64,000 nt of DNA from Frigoribacterium sp. PhB116 (GTDB lineage: Bacteria; Actinomycetota; Actinomycetes; Actinomycetales; Microbacteriaceae), in NCBI RefSeq assembly GCF_004364285.1, contig NZ_SOBE01000001.1, positions 1,302,001 to 1,366,000 on the forward strand. The letters run 5' to 3'. A program made the position numbers and the translations under genes. Below, piece after piece: positions 1 through 8,647 of the stretch. Position 1 is the first letter of the stretch. Every line of letters begins with the position of its first letter. The notes under the pieces were generated by a model that worked only from the letters and a program-made list of their open reading frames with translations, searched no databases and was not told the DNA's origin.

Positions 1-1
1 C

Positions 2-2392
2 GTGCTCGACGAGTGCCACCACCTCCTCGACCACTGGGCGCTGGTCGTCGCCTACCTGGCGAGCCGCATCCGACAGGCCGGCGGGACGCCCCTGCTGATC
101 GGACTGACAGCGACGCTGCCGTCGTCGGACGACCAGGACTCGTACGACCTCTACACGTCGCTGCTCGGTGAGGTCGACTACGAGGTGCCCACGCCGGCCG
201 TGGTGAAGGAGGGGAACCTCGCGCCGTACCGCGACCACGTCTGGTTCGTCGAGCCGACGGAGGCCGAGCTGCAGTTCCTGCGCGGGCACGAGGAGCAGCT
301 CGTCGGGCTCGTCCGCGAGTCGCTCGCCACCCCCGACGGCACCGCGTGGCTCAAGCAGCAGCTGCGGGGCGACCGCGACCGCGACGACGCCGTCGCCGGT
401 GACGGCGCCCGCCCCGCGACCGACGAACAGCGGGTCGCCGCGGCCTTCGCCGCCGACTTCCCCGTCGCGGAGTCGGCAGCCCGCATGCTCTTCGACCTGC
501 AGCCGACGCACCCGCTCGTGCCGCTCCTCCACGAGGCCGCCCGGCGGGCCCCGGACACCGAGCAGAGCGTCCGCCTCCTCGCCCGTTGGGGCCTCGACCG
601 GCTGCTGCCCGACCCGAGTCGCGGTGACGAGTGGCGGCGCCTGAAGCGCGTGCTCGTCGACCTCGGCTACACGCTCACCGATCGGGGCGTGCGCCGGGCC
701 CGCGACCCGATCGACACCCTGCTCGCCTCGTCCGCGGCCAAGGACGCCGCCGTGGGCGACGTCCTGCGCCTCGAGCTCGACCAACCGACCGGCCCGCTCG
801 TGAAGGCCGTGGTCGTGACCGACCACGCCGTGCACGGCAACAAGCACGGCTCCGACGGGTCGCCGGCCGGCGCGCTGCGGACCTTCGACGCCGTGGTGGC
901 CGACCCGACCACCTCGCGGCTCCGGCCGGTCCTCGTGACGGCCCGGCACCTCCGGGTGGCCGCACGGGACCTCGACGTCGTCCTGCCGGCCCTGACCGTG
1001 GCGCTCGGCCGCGCCGACGGCGACCCGCTGCCGGTCGAGGTCGTGCCCGACCGGACTCCCGGCGCGCCGGAGGTGCGGCAGCTCGACACCGCCGGGCACG
1101 GCTCGGCGGCCGTGGTGGCCGCCGTCTCCCGCCTGCTCACCGACGGCACGGTGCGGCTCGTCGTCGGCACCCGCGGCCTGCTCGGGGAGGGCTGGGACTG
1201 CCCGGCGGTCAACACGCTGATCGACCTGACCGCGGTCGCGACGTCGTCCGCGACGCAGCAGCTGCGTGGTCGCACCCTGCGGCTGGACCCGGCGTGGCCC
1301 GAGAAGGTCGCCCACAACTGGACGGTGACGGCCGTGCTGCCCGCGACGACCACGCTCGACGCGGCGCCCGACGTGAGCCGGCTCGTGCGGAAGCACAGCC
1401 GCCTCTGGGGCCTGCTCCGGTCGGACGACACGGAGGTGGTGAGGGGCCTCGAGATCGCGCTGACCGACGAGCACCGTGCCCTCCTCGGACAGATCGTCGG
1501 CAAGGTGCGCCCGCCGAGGACGGTCGCCGACCTGAACGGCTCCGTGGAGGCCGTCATGCCGTCCCGCGAGGCGACCCGACGGGCGTGGCGCGTCGGCGAG
1601 CCGTACGCGGACCGCGAGTCGACGGTCGCGGTGGTCGACTCCCCCGGACGCGTCCCGTTCCGCAGCGGACCGACCTTCGAGCTGGCGCTGATCGCCGTGG
1701 CCCTGCTCGCCGTCGCCGGCCTGCTCGGCTCGGCGAACGTGCTGAGCCAGGGCTGGCGCCTCGGCACCGGCCCGGGGATCGCGGCCAGCGTGGTCGCCGC
1801 CGTCATCGTCGTCTGGGCCGTGCGGCCCGTCTGGCGCCAGCTCGTGCTCGCGAGCCGCCAGCTCTTCTCGACGGCGGAGGCCCACCGCCGCGTCGCTCGC
1901 GTCGTCGTGGACGGCCTGCACAGGGCCGGCCGCGTGCCGGCCTACGGCGAGGGCGACCTGTCCGTCGTCGCCCGTCCGGGTCCGCTCGGGACGACGGCGT
2001 CGTTCGAGGTCGCGGTCTCGGGCGGCTCACCGGACGACCAGAAGACCGTGGCGACGGCGATGGCCGAGCTGTTCGGCCCGGTGGGGAACCCGCGCTTCCT
2101 GCTCGAGGCGGAGCGCGGCGAGATCTCGGACGCCTGGCGACGCCCCCTGCTCACGGTCGCCCTGCTGCTGCACCGGGCGCTCTCGCGCCGCGTCCGGCAC
2201 GTGCCCGTGCCGACCCAGATCGGTCGGCGTCGCGCCGACGCGGAGGCCTTCGCGGCGGACTGGTCGCGCAGGGTCGGGCCCTGCCGTCTGCACGAGATCG
2301 ACTCCCCCGACGACCTCGTGCGGGTCTCGCGGGCACGGCGGGCCCTCGAGGGCACGCCCCGCGCGCCGTTCGTGCGGGAGCAGTGGTCCTAG
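2..2392 (+). CDS. SF2 DEAD/DEAH-type helicase with C-terminal membrane segment (5' truncated)
   Basis: The gene enters from outside the window, so the first visible codon is internal; about 796 residues remain. The Walker B/motif II DECH lies at visible residues 3-6, motif III-like TAT in GLTATLP near residues 33-40, and the C-terminal helicase lobe carries GTRGLLGEGWDCP (about 390-403) and motif VI QQLRGRTLR (about 419). This fits an ATP-dependent SF2 nucleic acid translocase; Walker A must lie upstream of the window. After the helicase lobes two hydrophobic segments at about residues 560-582 and 592-610 look like a transmembrane hairpin, followed by about 180 residues of unassigned sequence. 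A membrane-attached SF2 helicase is unusual. The stop codon TAG shares the palindrome CTAG with the stop of the convergent next gene. Substrate and pathway cannot be told from the sequence. Confidence 0.8.
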   Translation: MLDECHHLLDHWALVVAYLASRIRQAGGTPLLIGLTATLPSSDDQDSYDLYTSLLGEVDYEVPTPAVVKEGNLAPYRDHVWFVEPTEAELQFLRGHEEQLVGLVRESLATPDGTAWLKQQLRGDRDRDDAVAGDGARPATDEQRVAAAFAADFPVAESAARMLFDLQPTHPLVPLLHEAARRAPDTEQSVRLLARWGLDRLLPDPSRGDEWRRLKRVLVDLGYTLTDRGVRRARDPIDTLLASSAAKDAAVGDVLRLELDQPTGPLVKAVVVTDHAVHGNKHGSDGSPAGALRTFDAVVADPTTSRLRPVLVTARHLRVAARDLDVVLPALTVALGRADGDPLPVEVVPDRTPGAPEVRQLDTAGHGSAAVVAAVSRLLTDGTVRLVVGTRGLLGEGWDCPAVNTLIDLTAVATSSATQQLRGRTLRLDPAWPEKVAHNWTVTAVLPATTTLDAAPDVSRLVRKHSRLWGLLRSDDTEVVRGLEIALTDEHRALLGQIVGKVRPPRTVADLNGSVEAVMPSREATRRAWRVGEPYADRESTVAVVDSPGRVPFRSGPTFELALIAVALLAVAGLLGSANVLSQGWRLGTGPGIAASVVAAVIVVWAVRPVWRQLVLASRQLFSTAEAHRRVARVVVDGLHRAGRVPAYGEGDLSVVARPGPLGTTASFEVAVSGGSPDDQKTVATAMAELFGPVGNPRFLLEAERGEISDAWRRPLLTVALLLHRALSRRVRHVPVPTQIGRRRADAEAFAADWSRRVGPCRLHEIDSPDDLVRVSRARRALEGTPRAPFVREQWS

Positions 2393-3597
2393 CCGCCGAC
2401 CGGCACGACCCGCAGCTCGCGCTGCACCTGCAGGGCGAGCTCGCGCAGCAGCACGAGGTCGACGCTCTCGGCGCTCCGCGGCTCGGCGTCGACGACGCAG
2501 AGGGCGCCGATCCGCACGCCGTCCGGGCTCTCGACCGGGTGCCCCGCGTAGAACCGCACGCTCGGGTGCGAGACGAAGCGGTCGTCGCGCCAGGCGTCGG
2601 GCACGACCATCGCGGTGCCGGTCCGCACGGTCCGCGAGCAGAATGACGACGCGATGGGCACCTCCACCTGTGACGACCCGGCGACCGACTTGTTCCAGTG
2701 GCGCCCGTCGTCGATGAGCGAGAACGCGGCCCCCTGGGCGCCGAGCAGCACCCGGGCCCGCTCGACGATGTCGTCGAACCGCTTCTCGGCGGGGGTGTCG
2801 AGCAGCCCGAGCGCACGGACGGCGGCGATGCGCGTCTCGTCGGTCTGGGGCGCCTCGCGGGCGGTCCGCGCCGTGCTGCCCGCGGCGAGCGCGGCGTCGA
2901 CCAGCGGCGCGACCACGGCGGCGAGGGCTGCAGCCCAAGCCGGGTAGGGGACGGAGGTGCGGGCCGGCTCCCCGAGGCCCTCGGGCGCGGCGACGGGGCC
3001 GGGCGGGTACACCATCGACACCCGGGCCCGGGTCGCGCAGAGCTCTGCGGTCACGCGGTTGAGCTCGTCGGCGTGGGCGTCCACCACGCCGCCGCAGCGC
3101 AGGGCGAACTTCGGCACCGAGCTCGGCGGCTGGATCCCCGTCACGACGATCTCGCACGACGCGTCGACCTCCTCCTCGAGGGCGTCGAGCAGGGCCGCGA
3201 TCCCGGCTGCCCAGCGCGATCGCGGGACGAGCCGCAGCGCGTCGCTCATGCCCAGCACGACGACGACGGCGTCGTAGCGGCCGAGGTCGCGCCCCCGGAC
3301 GAAGGAGGCGGCTGTCGCGACGGACACGTCGGCGTCGGCCAGCGCGTCGACGTCGGCGCCGCGGCCGGTCAGCGCCGACAGGGCGCGGGCCAGCGTGCCC
3401 GGCAGGGCGAGGTCGTGGCTGCGGACGCCCCAGCCGACGGCAGGACCGTTGCCCAGCACGAGGACCCGGTCGGGGTCGGTTCCGGGGGCGTGGCCGCTCG
3501 GGTGGTCGTCGGGGCACGGCGTCGAGAGCAGCTCGTCGACGACGCGGTACCGCGCGCGGACCCAGGCCCGGACGAGAGGGAGGGGGAGGCGGCGCAT
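2389..3597 (-). CDS. SGNH-hydrolase-like domain fused to a C-terminal GAF domain
   Basis: This is a 402-residue protein starting with ATG. Residues about 45-235 have an SGNH/GDSL-type layout: the block I region reads VLGNGPAVGWG (47-57), block III reads VVVLGMSDA (112-120), and a VTGIQPP strand follows (152-158). The expected GDS nucleophile is replaced by GNG and no terminal DxxH is seen, so hydrolase activity is doubtful. Residues about 253-395 are a GAF domain that opens with the DETR...LGLLDTPxExRFD signature usually found before GGDEF or kinase modules and includes the SLIDDGRHW strand, but no output domain follows. A shorter paralogue without GAF lies at 33575-34318. The role may be sensing or small-molecule binding (inference). 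It ends convergent with the helicase gene. Confidence 0.75.
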   Translation of the reverse strand: MRRLPLPLVRAWVRARYRVVDELLSTPCPDDHPSGHAPGTDPDRVLVLGNGPAVGWGVRSHDLALPGTLARALSALTGRGADVDALADADVSVATAASFVRGRDLGRYDAVVVVLGMSDALRLVPRSRWAAGIAALLDALEEEVDASCEIVVTGIQPPSSVPKFALRCGGVVDAHADELNRVTAELCATRARVSMVYPPGPVAAPEGLGEPARTSVPYPAWAAALAAVVAPLVDAALAAGSTARTAREAPQTDETRIAAVRALGLLDTPAEKRFDDIVERARVLLGAQGAAFSLIDDGRHWNKSVAGSSQVEVPIASSFCSRTVRTGTAMVVPDAWRDDRFVSHPSVRFYAGHPVESPDGVRIGALCVVDAEPRSAESVDLVLLRELALQVQRELRVVPVGG

Positions 3598-3726
3598 GCG
3601 GGTACTCCGACCCGGACGACGGGCGTGTTCGAGGGGAGCCGGGGCGGCGTGGTCGCCCGGGCATGACTGGTGAGGTGAGTCGATGATGCTCGCGCCCGGG
3701 GGTCCCGGGCAAGCCCCCGCTCGGGG

Positions 3727-3772
3727 CGGGCCCGTTCTCGTCGGGAAGACGGAGAGGACGACGACGGGCCCG
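3727..3772 (-). terminator. Hairpin directly after the stop of the 3773-4411 gene
   Basis: Inverted arms CGGGCCCGT (3727-3735) and ACGGGCCCG (3764-3772) flank a 28-nt loop immediately downstream of the stop codon on the minus strand. No T-tract is obvious, which is common for G+C-rich actinobacterial terminators. Confidence 0.5.
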
Positions 3773-4411
3773 TCAGGAGGAGGACGAGGACGAGGGATCG
3801 GCCCCGGGCGTCTGAGCAGGCCGGGACGCCGCCTGCGCCCGCAGCTCGGCGAGGTCGTCGTCCAGGCCGGCGAGCCGCTCGGCCCGGGCCTCGCCGTAGG
3901 CGGCGTCGACCACGACGGAGGCGGCGCGCACCCGGGTCACGACGGCCGCGCCGACGTCCCCCCAGGCACGGGCGACCGCCGTCTGGACGATGTCGTCCAC
4001 GTACTCGGCGTCGTCGCGCAGGGCGTCCAGCCGGTCGGCGACGGCCGTGTACGTCTTCTCGCGGAACCAGAGGGTCTCGTCGTCGCCCTTGCGGTAGTCG
4101 TGCTGGTGCCGGGAGCGGCCCTTGGAGCGGAGCGCCTTCTGGCGCGCCTCCCCGATGCGGCGGTTCTGGTACCGCTGCTCCTCGGCGAGGCGGTGCAGCG
4201 TTCGACGGACGGAGGCGGCGGTCTCGTCGTGGTCGAAGACGTCGTCGTCGCGCAGCGCCCGCACGACGATGCGGTTGGCGACGGACACGATCGCGGCGGC
4301 ACGCGAGATCAACAGGCCCTCGACCACCGCGCGCTCCAGGGCCTCGGGGTCGACCGGCGCCGGGTCCGGGCTCGCGGGGCCGGCGCTGCCGCGCGTGCTC
4401 CGCCACCTCAC
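3773..4411 (-). CDS. Conserved actinobacterial protein of unknown function (often misnamed asparagine synthase)
   Basis: The protein is 212 residues. I place the start at GTG (4411) because GGGGGAGG lies about six bases upstream; the reading frame stays open further upstream but without a good start. It is helical and highly charged, with a core that runs VEGLLISRAAAIVSVANRIV, then a Q/R/K-rich segment QKALRSKGRSRHQHDYRKGD, then DDAEYVDDIV. I recognise this pattern from small Microbacteriaceae proteins carrying an asparagine synthase label in databases. Nothing in it resembles the N-terminal nucleophile glutaminase or PP-loop synthetase domains of real asparagine synthases, so that name should not be copied. 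The C-terminus ends in a serine run. Function is unknown. Confidence 0.75.
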   Translation of the reverse strand: MRWRSTRGSAGPASPDPAPVDPEALERAVVEGLLISRAAAIVSVANRIVVRALRDDDVFDHDETAASVRRTLHRLAEEQRYQNRRIGEARQKALRSKGRSRHQHDYRKGDDETLWFREKTYTAVADRLDALRDDAEYVDDIVQTAVARAWGDVGAAVVTRVRAASVVVDAAYGEARAERLAGLDDDLAELRAQAASRPAQTPGADPSSSSSS

Positions 4412-4508
4412 GACGCCTCCCCCGCTGCTGCCGCCCGTGCTGCTGCCGCTGCCATGACCTGCTCCTCGTCGACCGGGCCGTCCTGACACGGCGCCTCTCC
4501 CGATTAAA

Positions 4509-4555
4509 GACCCGGTGCCGGGACCGCGACGAATCGTCGGTCCCGGCACCGGGTC
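4509..4555 (-). terminator. Perfect 18-bp stem terminator between the PfpI-like gene and the next gene
   Basis: Arms GACCCGGTGCCGGGACCG (4509-4526) and its exact complement (4538-4555) enclose an 11-nt loop. On the minus strand the stem is followed by TTTAAT, giving a classical Rho-independent terminator for the gene ending at 4609. Confidence 0.85.
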
Positions 4556-4608
4556 GGGGGCGCCGCGCCGGGCGCGCCGGGCGAAGCGAACCGTCCGCCC
4601 GGGAGGCG

Positions 4609-5187
4609 TCAGCCCTGTCCGCCGCCTGCGGTCACGAGCGCGTCCTGGACGGCGCCGACGAAGTCGTCGAGGTCGTCGGGGTCGCGCGAGGTGACCAGGG
4701 TGAAGCCGCCCTCGACGTCGGTGACGACCGAGCGGTCGACCCAGGCGCCTCCGGCGTTCCGCACGTCCGTCTCGAGAGAAGCGAAGGAGGTGAGCTCCTT
4801 GCCCTTCAGGAGGTCCGCCTCCACCAGCAGCCAGGGGCCGTGGCAGATGGCGGCGACGGGCTTGCCTGCCGAGGCGAAGGCCTTGAGCAGCGAGACCGCG
4901 CCGTCGTCCTGGCGGATCGTGTCGGCGTTGATGGTGCCGCCGGGCACGAGCAGCAGGTCGAAGTCGGCCGCGTCGGCCTCGTCGAGGGTGGTGTCGGGGC
5001 GGACGGTCTCGCCCGGGTCCTTGTCGCCGACGAGCGTCTGGATCGGCTCGGTCGACTGCGCGGCGACGACGACGGTCGCGCCGGCCTCGCGCAGGGCACG
5101 GGCGGGGACGACGAGCTCGTCCTGCTCGACGCCGTAGTTGGTGACGATCGCGAGCACGCGTCGTCCGGTCAGATCGGTGGTGGCCAT
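4609..5187 (-). CDS. DJ-1/PfpI family protein (class I glutamine amidotransferase-like)
   Basis: This is a 192-residue cytoplasmic protein of the DJ-1/PfpI superfamily. The nucleophile elbow AICHGPW places Cys115 next to His116, and Glu21 (in VEQDE) sits where PfpI/DJ-1 proteins have the acid that tunes the cysteine. The core strand DLLLVPGGTINAD (78-90) is typical. Family members act as stress proteases, deglycases or glyoxalase III-like enzymes; which applies here cannot be told. The ATG start at 5187 has a strong GGAGGAGAG ribosome site. It is transcribed alone and followed by a strong terminator. Confidence 0.9.
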   Translation of the reverse strand: MATTDLTGRRVLAIVTNYGVEQDELVVPARALREAGATVVVAAQSTEPIQTLVGDKDPGETVRPDTTLDEADAADFDLLLVPGGTINADTIRQDDGAVSLLKAFASAGKPVAAICHGPWLLVEADLLKGKELTSFASLETDVRNAGGAWVDRSVVTDVEGGFTLVTSRDPDDLDDFVGAVQDALVTAGGGQG

Positions 5188-5359
5188 GGGGCTCTCCTCC
5201 TCCGGGCCCGCGGGGCGGGCCGATCGATGTCGAGCACCGGTCTACGCCGCGGGGCTGGAGGGGCACTCGGCAGCCTGTCCCCCGGACGCCACCTCCCCCG
5301 GCCGGCACCTCTCTCGGCCGACACCTCCCCGGTCGACGCCGCCCCCTCGGGCTCGCTCC

Positions 5360-6322
5360 TCAGCTCGCGAGCAGCGCCCGCGCCGTCCCCTCGTCGAGGA
5401 TGAGGTCGGTCGCGAGCCCCGCGGCGAGGGCTCCGCGCACGCCGGCGACCTTGGCCTCGCCGGCCACGACGCAGACCCGCCGCGGCGCCCGCCGGATCGT
5501 CTCGAGGTCGGGGCCCGTGCCCCGGGCGTTCATGGCGATGTCGGCGGACGAGCCGTCCTCGCGGTAGAAGACGGTCGCCACGTCGCCGACGACGCCGTCG
5601 CGGTCGAGGCTCAGCTGGTCGCTCTTCTCCAGGTACCCCCCCGACCAGACGTGGCTGGGCACCCGGGCGTCGCGCGAGCCGACGCCGAAGACGACCAGGT
5701 CCATCGAGGCCTGCAGCTCGAGCACGCGCTTCGTGCTGCTCTCGCGCCAGAGCGCGCGCTTGGTGGCCGGGTCGTCGAAGAACGCCGGCACGGGGAACTG
5801 CTGCACGGCGGCCGAGTACGCCGCCCCGAAGCGCCGCAGGATCTCGCTCGCGTACTCGATGCCCGTCGTGCGCGTGTTCGCCGCACCGTTGAGCTGCACG
5901 ACGACCGAGTTGTGCGTCGCCCGCGGCACCAACGACCGGCTGACGGCGCTGAGGGTCGCCCCCCACGCCACGCCGACCACCATGTTCGAGTCGACGTAGG
6001 GCGTGATCGTGCGTGCCGCCGACAGCGCGACCCGCTCGAGCCGGTCGATCTCGCTGATCTGGTCGGGCACGGGCACGACGTGCGCGACGACGCCGAACCG
6101 GTCGTGCAGGGCCGCGGCGGACCGCGTCGCCTGGTCGAGCGGCGACTTGATCTGGATCTCGACGAGGCCCGTCTCGCGGGCGGCCTTGAGGAGGCGCGAG
6201 ACCGACGAGCGGGACGTGTTCAGCTCCGAGGCGATCGCCTCCATCGTGAGGTCCTGCATGTAGTACAGGTGCGCCGCACGGAGTGCGTCGTGGGTCTTCT
6301 CGGACGTCGTCGCCTCGGCCAT
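5360..6322 (-). CDS. SorC/DeoR-type sugar-binding transcriptional regulator
   Basis: The chosen start is ATG 6322 (MAEATTSEKT), which has GGAGG five bases upstream; an in-frame ATG six codons further up (6340) lies inside the palindrome and lacks a good ribosome site. An N-terminal helix-turn-helix includes MEAIASELNTSRSSVSRLLK, followed by a SorC-type sugar-phosphate-binding domain of about 250 residues with MVVGVAWGATLSAV and VFGVGSRDA. It is divergent from glpD, with palindrome TGCACA-TC-TGTGCA at 6334-6347 just upstream of its start. Control of glycerol-3-phosphate catabolism and autoregulation are inferred from this arrangement. The effector is unknown. Confidence 0.88.
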   Translation of the reverse strand: MAEATTSEKTHDALRAAHLYYMQDLTMEAIASELNTSRSSVSRLLKAARETGLVEIQIKSPLDQATRSAAALHDRFGVVAHVVPVPDQISEIDRLERVALSAARTITPYVDSNMVVGVAWGATLSAVSRSLVPRATHNSVVVQLNGAANTRTTGIEYASEILRRFGAAYSAAVQQFPVPAFFDDPATKRALWRESSTKRVLELQASMDLVVFGVGSRDARVPSHVWSGGYLEKSDQLSLDRDGVVGDVATVFYREDGSSADIAMNARGTGPDLETIRRAPRRVCVVAGEAKVAGVRGALAAGLATDLILDEGTARALLAS

Positions 6323-6333
6323 GGGCACCTCCG

Positions 6334-6347
6334 TGCACATCTGTGCA
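6334..6347. promoter_or_regulatory. Palindromic operator candidate between the SorC-type regulator and glpD
   Basis: TGCACA (6334-6339) and TGTGCA (6342-6347) form a perfect 6-bp inverted repeat with a 2-bp centre, 12 bp upstream of the regulator ATG. A partial repeat TTGCA (6354-6358) follows. Position and symmetry suit a site for the adjacent SorC-type protein. Confidence 0.55.
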
Positions 6348-6454
6348 GATACGTTGCACCCTCGTCAGGAGGGGTCGATCATGGACACTACCGGCCCGAG
6401 CAGCCGGCGCACGACCCCACCGCTCACCGAACGCAACGGGAAAGAAGCTCCACT

Positions 6455-8212
6455 GTGACCGAGTCGAAGAAGACAGGGACGATGCGCGCCAACGTGTCGC
6501 GCATCGCCGACCGCCCCCACGCCCAGGTGCTGATCGTCGGAGGGGGCATCAACGGCATCGCCACGTTCCGCGACCTCGCCCTCCAGGGCGTCGACGTCGT
6601 CCTCGTCGAGCGCGCCGACTACGCCTCGGGCGCCTCGGCAGCCTCGTCGCACATGATCCACGGCGGCATCCGCTACCTCGAGAACGGCGAGTTCCGCCTC
6701 GTCCGCGAGAGTGTCGAGGAGCGCAACGGCCTCCTCAAGATCGCCCCCCACTACGTCAAGCCGCTGCAGACGACGATGCCGATCTTCTCGACGTTCTCCG
6801 GCATCCTCAACGCCCCGCTGCGCATGCTCACGCACAAGCAGCGCAGCACGAAGGAGCGCGGTGCGCTCCTCATCAAGGTCGGCATGACCATGTACGACTC
6901 GTTCTCGCGCGACGGCGGCTCCGTGCCCCGTCACAAGTTCCTGGGCCGCAAGGCCGCGCTGGCCGAGATGCCGCACCTGAACAAGGACCTCAAGTACACG
7001 GGCACCTACTACGACGCCTCGGTGCACGAGCCCGAGCGCCTGGCACTCGACGTGCTCAAGGACGGCCTGGCCGCCGGCGACAACGCCCGCAGCGCGAACT
7101 ACCTCGAGGCCGCCGGCACCGCCGACGGCGGGGTCGTGCTGCGCGACGTCGTCACCGGCTCGGAGTTCACCGTGACGGCCGACGTGGTCGTCAACGCCTC
7201 CGGCCCCTGGACCGACCTGACGAACGCGGCGCTCGGCGCCGAGTCGCAGTACATGGGCGGCACCAAGGGCTCGCACATCGTCGTCGACAGCCCCGAGCTG
7301 CTCGAGGCGACGAACGGTCGCGAGATCTTCTTCGAGAACAACGACGGCCGCATCGTGCTGATCTACCCGCTGAAGGGCCGCGTGCTGATCGGCACGACCG
7401 ACCTCGAGGCCGACATGGCCGAGCCCGCGGTCTGCACCGAGGAGGAGGTGGACTACTTCTTCGACCTCGTCAAGCACGTCTACCCCGAGATCGACATCAC
7501 GCGCGACCACATCGTCTACCGCTACTCGGGTGTCCGCCCGCTGCCGAAGCACGACGACCTCGCCGCCGGCTTCGTGTCGCGCGACTACCGCATCGTCGAG
7601 ACCGAGGTCGCCGAGCTGCCGACCAGCAAGGTGCTCAGCCTCGTCGGCGGCAAGTGGACGACGTTCCGCGCCCTGTCGGCACACCTGTCGACCGAGGCGA
7701 CGAACCGTCTCGGCGTGACCCGCACGGTCGACACGACCGGCATGGCGATCGGCGGCGGCAAGGACTTCCCGACCACCGACGCCGCCCGCACCACCTGGGT
7801 CGCGGCCCACGCCGACGGCCTCAGCCGTGAGCACGTCGACCGCCTCCTCACCCGCTACGGCACCCGTGCCGAGAGCGTGATCGAGGTGCTGCTCGACCAG
7901 CCGTCCGAGCCGCTGGCGAGCGACCCGGGCCTCACCACGGCCGAGATCGCGTACTTCGCCGAGCACGAGGACGCGGTGCACCTCGCCGACGTCGTCCTGC
8001 GCCGCACCAACCTCGCCTTCGTGGGCGGAGTCACGATCGAGCTGCTCAGCGAGATCGCCGACGTCCTGGCGTCGAGCCTCGGCTGGACGGCCGACGAGCG
8101 CGAGGCCGAGATCGAGGCCACCCTCGACGTGCTGCGCACGTCGCACGGCGTCGAGGTGTCGTCCCAGCACGTGCCCAGCGGCACGCCCGTCGTGAGCACG
8201 CCCGCCTCGTAG
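6455..8212 (+). CDS. glpD: Aerobic glycerol-3-phosphate dehydrogenase
   Basis: This 585-residue FAD flavoprotein oxidises sn-glycerol-3-phosphate to dihydroxyacetone phosphate and passes electrons to the quinone pool at the membrane. The dinucleotide-binding motif is VGGGINGIA (28-36), followed by the GlpD signatures SSHMIHGGIRYLE and, later, VNASGPWTD, GTKGSHIVVD and SLVGGKWTTFR; the DAO_C helical domain ends the protein. The start is uncertain: GTG 6455 gives MTESKKTGT, whereas ATG 6482 (MRANVSRIAD) has AGGGACG just upstream. It is divergent from the SorC-type regulator and followed by a strong hairpin. No glpK or glpF is adjacent. Confidence 0.95.
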   Translation: MTESKKTGTMRANVSRIADRPHAQVLIVGGGINGIATFRDLALQGVDVVLVERADYASGASAASSHMIHGGIRYLENGEFRLVRESVEERNGLLKIAPHYVKPLQTTMPIFSTFSGILNAPLRMLTHKQRSTKERGALLIKVGMTMYDSFSRDGGSVPRHKFLGRKAALAEMPHLNKDLKYTGTYYDASVHEPERLALDVLKDGLAAGDNARSANYLEAAGTADGGVVLRDVVTGSEFTVTADVVVNASGPWTDLTNAALGAESQYMGGTKGSHIVVDSPELLEATNGREIFFENNDGRIVLIYPLKGRVLIGTTDLEADMAEPAVCTEEEVDYFFDLVKHVYPEIDITRDHIVYRYSGVRPLPKHDDLAAGFVSRDYRIVETEVAELPTSKVLSLVGGKWTTFRALSAHLSTEATNRLGVTRTVDTTGMAIGGGKDFPTTDAARTTWVAAHADGLSREHVDRLLTRYGTRAESVIEVLLDQPSEPLASDPGLTTAEIAYFAEHEDAVHLADVVLRRTNLAFVGGVTIELLSEIADVLASSLGWTADEREAEIEATLDVLRTSHGVEVSSQHVPSGTPVVSTPAS

Positions 8213-8230
8213 GAGGCGCCTCCCGGCTCC

Positions 8231-8269
8231 ACGAGACCCGCCCGCCCCTCGGGGCCGGGCGGGTCTCGT
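8231..8269. terminator. Strong hairpin between glpD and the SMR genes
   Basis: A perfect 14-bp stem, ACGAGACCCGCCCG (8231-8244) with CGGGCGGGTCTCGT (8256-8269), encloses an 11-nt loop 18 bp after the glpD stop. It lies between convergent genes and probably works for both strands. Confidence 0.75.
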
Positions 8270-8332
8270 GCGTCCGGTGCCGGCTGCTCCGGCGGCCGAC
8301 GCGAGAGAGGGCTGGTCGGCCAGGTGCAGGGA

Positions 8333-8647
8333 CTAGTGCCCGACCTCGATGAGGACGACCCCCGCGACGATGAGGACGATGCCGGCGGCCATGGTCGCCG
8401 TCAGGGGGTCCTTGAACAGGAGGCGTCCGAGCACCGCGGTGAGGGCCACCCCGGTCGCCGCCCAGACCCCGTAGGCGACCCCGATCGGCAGGCCCAGCGC
8501 CAGGGCACCGGCGAGCAACGAGAACGCGGTGACGTAGCCGACGGCCACGGGGACGTACCAGCGCCTCCGCCCGTCGGTGGCGAGCTTGAGGCTGATGGTC
8601 GCGCCCACCTCGCAGACGATGGCGATCGCGAGCAGGACCCAGCCCAT
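8333..8647 (-). CDS. Small multidrug resistance (SMR) transporter, subunit B of a pair
   Basis: This is a 104-residue, four-helix membrane protein. The first helix keeps the essential SMR glutamate in AIVCEVGATISLKLA, and PIGVAYGVWAATGVALTAV is the signature of helix 3. Its ATG overlaps the stop of the upstream SMR gene as ATGA, so the two are translationally coupled. Coupled SMR genes often make obligate heterodimers (YkkCD/EbrAB type) that exchange protons for cationic drugs, or in the SugE branch export guanidinium. Substrate cannot be assigned. Confidence 0.9.
   Translation of the reverse strand: MGWVLLAIAIVCEVGATISLKLATDGRRRWYVPVAVGYVTAFSLLAGALALGLPIGVAYGVWAATGVALTAVLGRLLFKDPLTATMAAGIVLIVAGVVLIEVGH

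Noticed and set aside
2389-3597. Diguanylate cyclase, suggested by the GGDEF-associated type of GAF domain
   Set aside because: The protein ends right after the GAF domain; no GGDEF or EAL motif exists in any frame downstream.
3773-4411. Asparagine synthase as a name for this protein
   Set aside because: No glutaminase or PP-loop synthetase motif is present; the label appears to be a propagated misannotation.
4412-5308. Upstream extension of the 3773-4411 gene to 511 codons
   Set aside because: The extension overlaps the PfpI-like gene antiparallel in part and reads as Arg-rich shadow; a GTG with a strong ribosome site marks the true start.
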